Below, piece by piece: positions 6,253 to 12,331 of a stretch of 12,331 nt of DNA (the first letter of the stretch is position 1; the number at the start of each line of letters is the position of its first letter). The stretch covers positions 1 through 12,331 of the forward strand of contig CAJZFF010000015.1 in assembly GCA_915069725.1 (NCBI GenBank), in the 5' to 3' direction. This stretch comes from an uncultured Actinomyces sp. (GTDB taxonomy: Bacteria > Actinomycetota > Actinomycetes > Actinomycetales > Actinomycetaceae). Below the pieces are notes generated by a model. That model searched no databases, was not told where the DNA came from, and saw nothing but the letters and a program-made list of their open reading frames with translations. A program made the translations under genes and the position numbers.

Positions 6253-7497
6253 ATGGCTCAACCTCGTGTTCTCGCAATCGTCCTCGCCGGTGGCGAGGGC
6301 AAGCGCCTCATGCCCCTGACCGTCGATCGCGCCAAGCCCGCCGTGCCCTTCGGCGGCATCTACCGCCTCATCGACTTCTCCCTGTCCAACATGATTAACT
6401 CCGGCTTCCTCAAGGTCGTGGTGCTCACCCAGTACAAGTCCCACTCGCTGGACCGTCACATCTCCAAGACGTGGCGCATGTCCGACATGCTGGGCAACTA
6501 CATCGCCCCGGTGCCGGCCCAGCAGCGCGTGGGCAAGCACTGGTTCCTGGGGAGCGCCGACGCGATCTACCAGTCCCTCAACCTGCTCGACGACGAGCGG
6601 CCCGACTACGTGGTCATCACCGGTGCGGACAACATCTACCGCATGGACTTCTCCCAGATGCTGGACCACCACATCGCCTCCGGGCTGCCCTGCACCGTCG
6701 CGGGCATCCGTCAGCCCCGGTCCCTGGCGGACCAGTTCGGCGTCATCGAGACCGACCCGTCCGACCCAGGCAGGATCAAGGCCTTCGTGGAGAAGCCCAA
6801 GGAGACCCCCGGTCTGCCGGACTCCCCCGACGAGGTCCTGGCCTCGATGGGCAACTACATCATGGACGCCAACGCGCTCCTGGAGGCCGTGACGGTCGAC
6901 GCCGCCGATGAGACCTCCAAGCACGACATGGGCGGCAGCATCGTGCCCTGGTTCGTCAACCAGGGGGCGGCCGGCGTCTACGACTTCAAGGACAACGACG
7001 TGCCGGGCTCCTCCGAGCGCGACCGCGACTACTGGCGCGACGTGGGTACCGTGGACGCCTTCTTCGAGGCGCACCAGGACCTCATCTCGGTGACCCCCGT
7101 GTTCAACCTGTACAACGACCGCTGGCCGCTGTTCGCCGGCTACCAGGCCGCGATGCCTCCGGCCAAGTTCGTCTACGGCCACCACGAGCGCCTGGGGCAC
7201 GCGGTCGACTCGATCGTCTCGCCGGGCGTCATCGTCTCCGGCGGTGAGGTGATCTCCTCGGTCCTGTCCCCCGGTGTGCGCGTCAACTCCTGGTCCTCGG
7301 TGCGCGAGTCCGTCATCATGGACGGGGCCGAGGTGGGCCGCAACACCGTGGTCAACCGCGCGATCCTGGACAAGTACGTCAAGGTCGAGGAGGGTGCCAT
7401 GGTGGGGATCGACCCCGAGCACGACCGCGAGCGGGGCTTCACCGTGACCGAGTCCGGCATCACGGTGGTGGCCAAGGGGCAGATCGTCACCCGCTGA
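6253..7497 (+). CDS. glgC: Glucose-1-phosphate adenylyltransferase (ADP-glucose pyrophosphorylase)
   Basis: This 414-residue enzyme makes ADP-glucose and pyrophosphate from ATP and glucose-1-phosphate, the committed step of bacterial glycogen and alpha-glucan synthesis. The nucleotidyltransferase domain shows [11 protein letters not shown] (13-23), RLIDFSLSN (38-46), [10 protein letters not shown] (98-107), [11 protein letters not shown] (123-133, containing the catalytic Asp) and VEKPKE (179-184, with the glucose-1-phosphate-binding Lys). MGNYIM (199-204) and YWRDVGT (260-266) are also family hallmarks. From about 320 the hexapeptide-like [15 protein letters not shown] and [14 protein letters not shown] mark the left-handed beta-helix. 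Length matches other GlgC proteins. I chose ATG 6253 over GTG 6244 because of the TAAGGT box 7 nt before it and because homologues begin shortly before VLAIVLAGG. It is divergent from glgA/glgM and followed by a strong hairpin, so it is probably a single-gene transcript. Allosteric effectors cannot be read from this sequence. Confidence 0.96.
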   Translation: MAQPRVLAIVLAGGEGKRLMPLTVDRAKPAVPFGGIYRLIDFSLSNMINSGFLKVVVLTQYKSHSLDRHISKTWRMSDMLGNYIAPVPAQQRVGKHWFLGSADAIYQSLNLLDDERPDYVVITGADNIYRMDFSQMLDHHIASGLPCTVAGIRQPRSLADQFGVIETDPSDPGRIKAFVEKPKETPGLPDSPDEVLASMGNYIMDANALLEAVTVDAADETSKHDMGGSIVPWFVNQGAAGVYDFKDNDVPGSSERDRDYWRDVGTVDAFFEAHQDLISVTPVFNLYNDRWPLFAGYQAAMPPAKFVYGHHERLGHAVDSIVSPGVIVSGGEVISSVLSPGVRVNSWSSVRESVIMDGAEVGRNTVVNRAILDKYVKVEEGAMVGIDPEHDRERGFTVTESGITVVAKGQIVTR

Positions 7498-7521
7498 CCG
7501 CAGGCCCACCGCCTTCGCAGT

Positions 7522-7557
7522 GCGCGCCGTCGCCCGAGCCTCTGGGCGGCGGCGCGC
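7522..7557 (+). terminator. Strong GC hairpin after glgC
   Basis: GCGCGCCGTCGCCC (7522-7535) pairs with GGGCGGCGGCGCGC (7544-7557) over 14 bp with one G-U, around an 8-nt loop. It starts 24 nt past the glgC stop and ends before the serB promoter box. There is no long T tract (CGTCTTCG follows), typical of high-GC terminators. Confidence 0.75.
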
Positions 7558-7582
7558 CGTCTTCGCCTGCCGGCTCGCCCAC

Positions 7583-7588
7583 TAGCAT
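7583..7588 (+). promoter_or_regulatory. -10 box of serB
   Basis: TAGCAT ends 6 nt before ATG 7595. The GGAG that follows is only 2 nt from the ATG, too near to serve as a Shine-Dalgarno, so a leaderless transcript is the simplest reading. Confidence 0.5.
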
Positions 7589-7594
7589 GGAGCC

Positions 7595-8305
7595 ATGAGT
7601 GAGACCTCTCGACACCGTGCCGGCGACTCCGCAGGACTCAGCGGGGCTCTGAGCGAGGGCCCTTTAGTGACTGAGGGCCCGGGCCTGTTGGTCATGGACG
7701 TGGACTCCACCCTCATCGAGCAGGAGGTCATCGAGCTCATTGCGGAGCGCGCCGGGACCCGTGAGCTGGTCGCCGAGGTCACGGCCCGGGCGATGCGTGG
7801 GGAGCTGGACTTCGCGGCCTCCCTGCGCGAGCGGGTGGCGACGCTGGCCGGTGTCCCCCAGGGGGTCTTCGCGGAGGTCCTGGCCGAGGTGCGCCCCACT
7901 CAGGGGGCGGCCGAGCTCATTGAGGCGCTGCACGCACGCGGCTGCCGGGTGGGTGTCGTCTCAGGCGGTTTCGAGGAGGTCGCGGTGCCGCTGGCAGAGC
8001 GGCTGGGCATCGACCATGTGGCGGCCAACCGCCTGGAGGTGGTCGAGGGCCGTCTCACCGGTCGGGTGCTGGGGCGGATCGTGGACCGTCAGGAGAAGGT
8101 CCGCTGCCTGCTCACCTGGGCCCAGCAGGACGGTGTGCCCATGGAGCGCACCATCGCGGTCGGGGACGGGGCCAACGACCTGGGGATGCTGGAGGCCGCG
8201 GGGCTGGGGGTGGCGTTCTGCGCCAAGCCGGTGGTCGTTGAGCAGGCCGACGCGGCCATCCACGTGCGTGACCTGCGCGCCGTCCTGCAGCTGATCGGGG
8301 GCTGA
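7595..8305 (+). CDS. serB: Phosphoserine phosphatase
   Basis: This 236-residue HAD-superfamily phosphatase removes phosphate from O-phosphoserine, the last step of serine synthesis. HAD motif I is DVDST (35-39), with the nucleophile Asp35 and acid/base Asp37. Motif II is SGG (123-125), motif III is the Lys of DRQEKV (about 168), and motif IV is GDGANDL (190-196). The cap region between motifs I and II holds the substrate-binding Glu (IEQEVIEL, 41-48) and the Arg of FAASLRERV (73-81). It lacks the N-terminal ACT-like domains of longer actinobacterial SerB2 proteins, instead having about 28 unstructured residues. The Ser/Gly/Ala-rich N-terminus is not conserved in the family and the gene could start slightly later, but ATG 7595 has a -10 box at leaderless distance. 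It converges on the histidine phosphatase gene with 28 bp between stops. The glgC terminator separates it from glycogen metabolism. Confidence 0.93.
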   Translation: MSETSRHRAGDSAGLSGALSEGPLVTEGPGLLVMDVDSTLIEQEVIELIAERAGTRELVAEVTARAMRGELDFAASLRERVATLAGVPQGVFAEVLAEVRPTQGAAELIEALHARGCRVGVVSGGFEEVAVPLAERLGIDHVAANRLEVVEGRLTGRVLGRIVDRQEKVRCLLTWAQQDGVPMERTIAVGDGANDLGMLEAAGLGVAFCAKPVVVEQADAAIHVRDLRAVLQLIGG

Positions 8306-8333
8306 CCGGCTGCGGTTTCGGGGAGGTCCGGCC

Positions 8334-8849
8334 TCAGTCGCGCTTGCGGGCGGTGAAGATCTCCCGGATGCGGGCGCTCTTGGGCTCCAGGTCCGCCCAG
8401 GTGCCGGGGACGTCGATGATGACGGCGGTGGCCGTGGGCACCCCGAAGGAGATCTGGGAGGCCAGGTCGTCGTCGGTGTCGTGGAGGATGTGGGCGAGCA
8501 CGGAGATCGTGGGCTCGTGTCCGACGACGACGACCGTCCTGGCGTCTGCGCCCTCCTCGGCCAGAACCCCGAGGATGCCGTTGGGGCCCAGGTTATAGAT
8601 CTCCTCGCGCACGAGGGTGTCAGTGGGCTCGAGGCGGTCGCGGATGGGGCGGGCGGTCTCGCGGGCCCGGGCCGCCGGGGAGACCAGGAGCAGGTCGGTG
8701 GTCTCCAGGCGCTTGCGCAGCTCCTTGGCCAGCAGGCCGGCCAGGGCCGTGCCCTTGGGGGTCAGAGGACGTTCCAGGTCGGTGACGGCGTCGTGAGAGG
8801 CCTTGGAGTGTCGGACGAGCACGAGCCGGCGCATGGGATCCGTTGTCAC
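8334..8849 (-). CDS. Histidine phosphatase family protein (SixA-like)
   Basis: This 171-residue protein is a small branch-1 histidine phosphatase resembling SixA, which removes phosphate from phosphohistidine in E. coli; relatives act on small phosphoesters. The catalytic motif is LVRHSKA (11-17), with the phosphorylated His14 and Arg13. LTPKG (29-33) and SPAARARETA (57-66, second active-site Arg) follow. The second catalytic His is in VVVVGHEPT (106-114, His111). RHSKA in place of RHG is typical of the SixA group. The start at GTG 8849 has TAGGGT 6 nt before it, suggesting a leaderless transcript. An in-frame ATG at codon 6 is an alternative but lacks support. It is convergent with serB and lies 70 bp downstream of the reductase gene on the same strand, which may be coincidence. 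Substrate unknown. Confidence 0.88.
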   Translation of the reverse strand: MTTDPMRRLVLVRHSKASHDAVTDLERPLTPKGTALAGLLAKELRKRLETTDLLLVSPAARARETARPIRDRLEPTDTLVREEIYNLGPNGILGVLAEEGADARTVVVVGHEPTISVLAHILHDTDDDLASQISFGVPTATAVIIDVPGTWADLEPKSARIREIFTARKRD

Positions 8850-8855
8850 GTCTCT

Positions 8856-8861
8856 ACCCTA
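8856..8861 (-). promoter_or_regulatory. -10 box of the histidine phosphatase gene
   Basis: TAGGGT on the minus strand ends 6 nt before GTG 8849. It lies in the 70-bp gap after the reductase gene, so the phosphatase probably has its own promoter even if some read-through occurs. Confidence 0.45.
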
Positions 8862-8919
8862 CGGCACCACGGCGCTGCCCGGATACGGCTCCGACGACGT
8901 CTCGCGCCCCGCCGCGCGC

Positions 8920-9654
8920 CTAGCGCCCCATACCCAGGCCGCCATCGACGCCGAGGATCGCGCCAGTGACGTAGGCGGCCGCGGGTGAGGCCAGGAAGAG
9001 GACCGGGCCGGCGATGTCGGCGACGTCGGCGAAGCGCCCTAAGGGGATCTGCTCGAGGTAGGCGGTGCGGATGTGGTCGGGCAGGGAGGCGGTCATCGCC
9101 GTGGTGACGAATCCGGGGGCCACGGCGTTGACGGTGATGCCGCGCGGTGCGAGCTCGCGGGCCAGGGAGCGGGTCAGCCCCTCCACACCGCCCTTGGCGG
9201 CGCCATAGGCCGACAGGCCCACGCCTCCGCGCGCGGCGATGGCCGAGGAGACCAGGACGATGCGTCCCTTGCGGGCCCGCATCATGGCCGGTGTCACGGC
9301 GCGCACGGTGTTGAAGGTGCCGGTCAGGTCGGCGGAGATGACCTCGTCCCACATCTGGGAGGAGGTGCGGGCGGCCAGGGACTCCCGGTTGATGCCGGCC
9401 GAGGCCACCAGGACCTCGATGGGGCCGTGCGCCTCGGTGGCGGCGCTGAGCGCCTGGGCAAGTGCGTCGGGGTCGGTGACGTCGGCGGCCAGGGCCAGGG
9501 CGCCGTCGGGGGCCTCACCGGAGCGGGAGATACCCGCCACCCGGTCGCCCTGTGCCAGGAACGCCTTCGTAACCGCCTCCCCGATCCCCCGGGAGGCTCC
9601 GGTCACGACGACGGAACGTGATATCGACGGCTCGGTCTCTTCGTTCATCAGCAC
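8920..9654 (-). CDS. fabG: MabA/FabG-like 3-oxoacyl-ACP reductase (SDR family)
   Basis: This classical short-chain dehydrogenase/reductase of about 244 residues probably reduces 3-oxoacyl-ACP with NADPH. From GTG 9654, TGASRGIG (18-25) binds the cofactor, and the serine of LVSSAIAAR (134-142) and Y150/K154 (SAYGAAKGG) form the catalytic core. NAVAPGFVTT follows at about 176-185, and the C-terminus VTGAILGVDGGLGMGR closely resembles mycobacterial MabA/FabG1. Two family positions differ: the usual NNAG is ASAG (84-87), and the residue normally Asn in the catalytic tetrad (N-L-x-G-x-F) is Asp109 (ADLTGTF). The start is uncertain among GTG 9660, GTG 9654 and ATG 9648; 9654 has TACCTT eight bases upstream and none has a clear Shine-Dalgarno. 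No enoyl reductase or other fatty-acid gene is adjacent, so the exact substrate is inferred. It is divergent from dusB. Confidence 0.85.
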   Translation of the reverse strand: MLMNEETEPSISRSVVVTGASRGIGEAVTKAFLAQGDRVAGISRSGEAPDGALALAADVTDPDALAQALSAATEAHGPIEVLVASAGINRESLAARTSSQMWDEVISADLTGTFNTVRAVTPAMMRARKGRIVLVSSAIAARGGVGLSAYGAAKGGVEGLTRSLARELAPRGITVNAVAPGFVTTAMTASLPDHIRTAYLEQIPLGRFADVADIAGPVLFLASPAAAYVTGAILGVDGGLGMGR

Positions 9655-9692
9655 AAGCACACAAGGTAACGCGCATCAGCACTCGCCATCAG
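9646..9692. repeat. CATCAG repeat cluster upstream of the reductase
   Basis: CATCAGCAC occurs at 9646-9654 and 9674-9682, CATCAG again at 9687-9692, and an inverted GCTGAT at 9706-9711. The first copy overlaps the reductase start codon. It may be an operator array or chance in a 170-bp promoter region. Confidence 0.3.
9663..9668 (-). promoter_or_regulatory. -10 box of the reductase gene
   Basis: TACCTT on the minus strand fits TANNNT and lies 8 nt before GTG 9654. If used, the CATCAGCAC copies at 9646 and 9674 would flank the transcription start. Confidence 0.35.
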
Positions 9693-9747
9693 TCGTTCGT
9701 CATACGCTGATACCGATCCGTCCCTGTTACTTCCTTCACAAGTGGTC

Positions 9748-9753
9748 TATACC
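9748..9753 (+). promoter_or_regulatory. Candidate -10 box of dusB
   Basis: TATACC is the most -10-like hexamer upstream of dusB; transcription would begin near 9760, leaving about 70 nt of leader. The -35 is not convincing (TGTTAC at 17 nt). An alternative is CAGCAT (9812-9817), six bases before GTG 9824, which resembles the serB box but lacks the first T. Confidence 0.3.
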
Positions 9754-9829
9754 TGTGTCTGTTCCGGGTCGCAGGGCGGGGCCGGTCACGGGCTTGGCAC
9801 CCGCAGTGTGTCAGCATGTCGGGGTGACG

Positions 9830-11128
9830 ATGAGTGAGACCTCCCCCCGCCTGCCCGACGTCTGCGCATCGGGCCGCGCGCCCGCACTGCTGCGCATCGG
9901 GCCGCTGGTGGTGCCCACCCCCGTCGAGCTCGCCCCCATGGCCGGAGTCACCAACGCCTCCTTCCGCCGCCTGTGCCGGGAGATGGCCGAGGCCGCCCTT
10001 CCGGAGTCGCTGAGGCCCTCCTGTTCCGGTCCGCTGCCCACGCTCGACGGCGGCCTGCTGGCCCCGGCGGGCCTGTACGTCACGGAGATGGTCACCACCC
10101 GCGCCCTGGTGGAGCGCAACGAGCGCACCCTGGCGATGGTGCGCACCGACCCGGCCGAGAGGGTGCGTTCCATCCAGCTCTACGGGGTCGATCCGGCCAC
10201 GGTGGGGGCCGCGGTGCGGATCCTGGTGGAGGAGGATCTGGCCGACCACATCGACTTGAACTTCGGCTGCCCGGTGCCCAAGGTGACGCGCAAGGGCGGC
10301 GGGGCGGCGCTGCCCTGGAAGCGCGACCTGCTGGCGGCGATCCTCACCGAGGCGGTGCGTGCCAGTGAGGCCGCTGCCCGCGCCGTCGGGCGGGCTCGTC
10401 AGGTGCCGGTGACCATGAAGATGCGCCTGGGCATCGATGAGGAGCATGAGACGTTCCTCGACGCCGCCCGGGCCGCCGAGAACGCCGGGATCGCGGCCGT
10501 GGCCCTGCATGCCCGCAGCGCGCGCCAGCACTACTCGGGCCAGGCCCGCTGGGAGGAGATCGCCCGGCTCAAGGAGGCCACCGACCTGCCGGTGCTCGGC
10601 AACGGGGACATCTGGCTGGGCGACGACGCGGTGCGCATGATGGAGGCCACCGGCTGCGACGGCGTCGTCGTGGGCCGTGGCTGTCAGGGGCGGCCCTGGC
10701 TGTTCGCCGACATCGTGGCGGCCATGCACGGCTCGCCTGCGCGCACCCGCCCGGACCTGGACGCCGTCATCGAGGTCATCCGTCGCCATGGGCGGATGCT
10801 GGCCGAGGAGATGGGTGAGGACCGGGGGGTGCGCGACCTGCGCAAGCACGTGGGCTGGTACCTCAAGGGCTACCCGGTCGGCGGCGCGGCGCGCGCCGAC
10901 CTCATGGGGATCCGGAGCCTGGACGAGCTCGACGCCGGCCTGGCGCGGATGCGCTCGCGCCTGCCCGAGGTCGTGGACTACCCCGGCGACATCGTCGAGG
11001 GTCCCAGAGGCCGAGCCGGCAGCCCCAAGGCCCCTCGCCTGCCCGATGGCTGGCTGGACTCCCCCACCCTGGATGCGGCCCACCGCGAGATGCTCAGCCA
11101 GGCCGAGTCGGATGTCTCCGGCGGCTGA
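9830..11128 (+). CDS. dusB: tRNA-dihydrouridine synthase, DusB type
   Basis: This 432-residue flavoenzyme reduces uridine to dihydrouridine in tRNA using FMN and NADPH. The TIM-barrel begins with LAPMAGVTN (34-42). The catalytic cysteine is C147 in NFGCPVPKVTRKGGGAAL (144-161), the DusB-type signature. MKMRLGID (196-203), LHARSARQHYSG (226-237) and LGNGDI (256-261) follow. GRGCQGRPWLF (282-292) is the FMN phosphate-binding end. The C-terminal helical tRNA-binding domain includes LRKHVGWYLKGY (337-348). It matches the mycobacterial Dus type more than E. coli DusB (about 320 residues) and carries a Pro/Gly-rich insertion at about 53-80 and an extra C-terminal tail. The upstream reading frame extends to 9239, but there it runs antisense to the reductase and is not coding. 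GTG 9824 is an alternative start. It is divergent from the reductase and convergent with the YibE/F gene. Confidence 0.93.
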   Translation: MSETSPRLPDVCASGRAPALLRIGPLVVPTPVELAPMAGVTNASFRRLCREMAEAALPESLRPSCSGPLPTLDGGLLAPAGLYVTEMVTTRALVERNERTLAMVRTDPAERVRSIQLYGVDPATVGAAVRILVEEDLADHIDLNFGCPVPKVTRKGGGAALPWKRDLLAAILTEAVRASEAAARAVGRARQVPVTMKMRLGIDEEHETFLDAARAAENAGIAAVALHARSARQHYSGQARWEEIARLKEATDLPVLGNGDIWLGDDAVRMMEATGCDGVVVGRGCQGRPWLFADIVAAMHGSPARTRPDLDAVIEVIRRHGRMLAEEMGEDRGVRDLRKHVGWYLKGYPVGGAARADLMGIRSLDELDAGLARMRSRLPEVVDYPGDIVEGPRGRAGSPKAPRLPDGWLDSPTLDAAHREMLSQAESDVSGG

Positions 11129-11140
11129 GACAGCGGCCCC

Positions 11141-11160
11141 GCCGGCTCCTTGAGGCCGGT
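11141..11160. terminator. Weak hairpin between dusB and the YibE/F gene
   Basis: CCGGC (11142-11146) and GCCGG (11155-11159) pair around an 8-nt loop, with a possible closing G-U. It lies in the 46-bp gap between the convergent stop codons. The stem is short and there is no T tract, so bidirectional termination is only suggested. Confidence 0.3.
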
Positions 11161-11174
11161 CATCAGCTGGGCGT

Positions 11175-12331
11175 CTACTCGTCGAGGACCGGGGTGACGC
11201 GACACAGGGCCGCTGCGATCGCCGTGGTCGCGGGGATCGCCAGGACCAGGCCGATGGAGGAGATGAGGGTGCGCACGATCTCCTCGGCGATCTCGCCCGA
11301 GAGCATGGTGTCCAGCACGGCCCGGTCCATGAGGGAGGCGGCCAGGATGAGCGGCAGCGCCGTGCCGGCGTAGGCGAAGGCCAGGGTGTAGACGGTTGAG
11401 GCGATGTGGTCCCGGCCGATCCTCATCCCACCGGTGAACAGGCGCGTGCGCGACAGCAGCGGGTTGGCGGCGTGCAGCTCCCACACCGAGGAGGCCTGGG
11501 TGATGGTGACGTCGTTGAGGACGCCGAGCCCGGCAATGACCATGCCGCAGGTCAGCAGTGTCTGCAGATCGATGTGCGTGCGCGAGGCCAGCAGGCGGGC
11601 GGTCTCGTCGACGTCGCCGGTCAAGTGAGCGGCGTCGGTCCCCCACAGGGCGAGCAGCACGGTCAGCACGATGCCGGCCACCGTTCCCAGCAGGGCGGTC
11701 GTGGTGCGGATGGACACTCCGTGGGCCACGTAGACGGCTGCCAGCATCATCGCCATCGATCCGACCAGGGTCACCGCCAGCGGGTGGGAGCCGGCCAGGA
11801 GCGCCGGGATCATGAAGAAGGCGAGCACGCCGGTGGCCACCAGCAGGCCCAGGACGCTCAGGACGCCCTTGCGCCCGGCCACGGCGACGACGAGCACCAG
11901 GTAGACGACCGCCAGGGCGCCGACCGGGAGCTGGCGCTGGTAGTCGATGAAGGAGTAGGGGGAGCCGGACAGGATGGCCTGAGGCGAGTAGAGGACGACG
12001 AGCCGGTCACCGGCGTGGGCGAGCTTGCGGGGCTCACCCACCAGCTGGACCGGCATGACCAGGCCCTTGCCCTCCCCCTCGGTGATGCGGGCGCACACGT
12101 GGCCCTTGGCGAACTCCTCCGGCTTGACGCCGTTGACCTCCGTCAGGGCGCTCACCGAGCTCTGACAGCCCGACAGGTCCGTGGAGGTGATGGTGGCCTT
12201 GCCCACCGAGCCGCCCTCAGCGGTGAAGGAGCGCGAGCCGATCAGTGAGCTCTTGCCGGGCCAGAGCACGAACAGCCCGACGACGGTGGCCAGGACCAGG
12301 GCGCCGACGATGACACCGAGCACGATCCGCA
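11175..12331 (-). CDS. YibE/F family integral membrane protein (5' end outside window)
   Basis: This multispanning membrane protein belongs to the YibE/F family, whose function is not established. The visible part has one N-terminal helix (about 1-21 from GTG 12323), an extracytoplasmic domain (about 25-130), then about seven more hydrophobic segments. Family-typical stretches are LPVGALAVVYLVLVVAVAGR (132-151), HGVSIRTTTALLGT (201-214), MVIAGLGVLNDVTITQASSV (261-280), GMRIGRDHIASTVYTLAFAY (299-318) and AEEIVRTLISSIGLVLAIP (346-364). The external domain contains exactly two cysteines (C53 and C77), which could form a disulfide. GTG 12323 is in frame, but the frame stays open to the window edge and no ribosome site is visible in the eight bases before it, so the true start is probably outside. 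It is convergent with dusB. Nothing in the window indicates its partner or substrate. Confidence 0.85.
   Translation of the reverse strand, partial: RIVLGVIVGALVLATVVGLFVLWPGKSSLIGSRSFTAEGGSVGKATITSTDLSGCQSSVSALTEVNGVKPEEFAKGHVCARITEGEGKGLVMPVQLVGEPRKLAHAGDRLVVLYSPQAILSGSPYSFIDYQRQLPVGALAVVYLVLVVAVAGRKGVLSVLGLLVATGVLAFFMIPALLAGSHPLAVTLVGSMAMMLAAVYVAHGVSIRTTTALLGTVAGIVLTVLLALWGTDAAHLTGDVDETARLLASRTHIDLQTLLTCGMVIAGLGVLNDVTITQASSVWELHAANPLLSRTRLFTGGMRIGRDHIASTVYTLAFAYAGTALPLILAASLMDRAVLDTMLSGEIAEEIVRTLISSIGLVLAIPATTAIAAALCRVTPVLDE

Noticed and set aside
5203..7509. 768-codon minus-strand open frame
   Set aside because: It covers glgC antisense and part of glgA out of frame, crossing the control region. 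It is the shadow of two well-supported genes.
9239..9829. N-terminal extension of the dusB reading frame
   Set aside because: The frame is open upstream, but that part is antisense to the reductase and lacks DusB similarity; homologous sequence begins after 9830.
7595..9843. Identical 14-base start (ATGAGTGAGACCTC) in serB and dusB
   Set aside because: Both proteins begin MSETS, but the identity ends there and the genes are unrelated; probably coincidence in an unconstrained N-terminus.
9689..11083. 464-codon minus-strand open frame
   Set aside because: Antisense to dusB, with a His/Gly/Arg-rich translation and no family features; dusB has all its catalytic motifs.
1..12331. Mobile elements, CRISPR arrays, tRNA or rRNA genes, defence or secretion systems
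   Set aside because: I looked for transposase motifs, regularly spaced repeats, cloverleaf arms and toxin-antitoxin-like gene pairs and found none; gene content and base composition look uniform and chromosomal.

Overview
The DNA is GC-rich (roughly 70 % by eye), with GTG and ATG starts and TANNNT -10 boxes close to start codons. It carries a divergent pair of an actinobacterial-type ADP-glucose glycosyltransferase (GlgA/GlgM) and GlgC, a DusB resembling the mycobacterial form, and a MabA-like FabG. This points to an actinobacterium, most likely Actinomyces or a close relative (genus inferred from protein character; moderate confidence). No phage, insertion sequence, CRISPR array, tRNA or rRNA was seen. 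It looks like core chromosome.

Layout. 1-957 (-): membrane half of an ABC exporter, cut by the window edge. 1119-2828 (-): an NfeD-like protein followed by an SPFH/stomatin-like protein, a known membrane-domain pair. 2935-3756 (-): a soluble ABC ATPase of the ModF/YlmA type with no permease nearby. 3878-4615 (+): an unrecognised 245-residue protein, divergent from the ATPase. A long hairpin separates it from 4674-5903 (-), glgA/glgM. A 349-bp divergent control region (5904-6252) leads to glgC (6253-7497, +). This is followed by a strong GC hairpin and serB (7595-8305, +). serB converges on a SixA-like histidine phosphatase (8334-8849, -), with a MabA/FabG-like reductase upstream of it (8920-9654, -). 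Divergent from that is dusB (9830-11128, +), which converges on a YibE/F-family membrane protein (11175 to the right edge, -).

The one clear metabolic unit is glgC with glgA/glgM: GlgC makes ADP-glucose and the glycosyltransferase consumes it for glycogen or maltose-1-phosphate. The other genes are single housekeeping functions: serine synthesis, phosphohistidine or phosphoester removal, fatty-acid-type ketoreduction, tRNA dihydrouridine, and membrane organisation.

I did not find an undescribed multi-gene system. The least explained signals are: a cluster of CGGTGG motifs and inverted repeats between glgA and glgC; a repeated arrangement in which seven of eleven genes have a TANNNT box 6-8 nt before the start codon (leaderless mRNA signature); an orphan protein of unknown function; and active-site motif departures in the reductase and the ABC ATPase.
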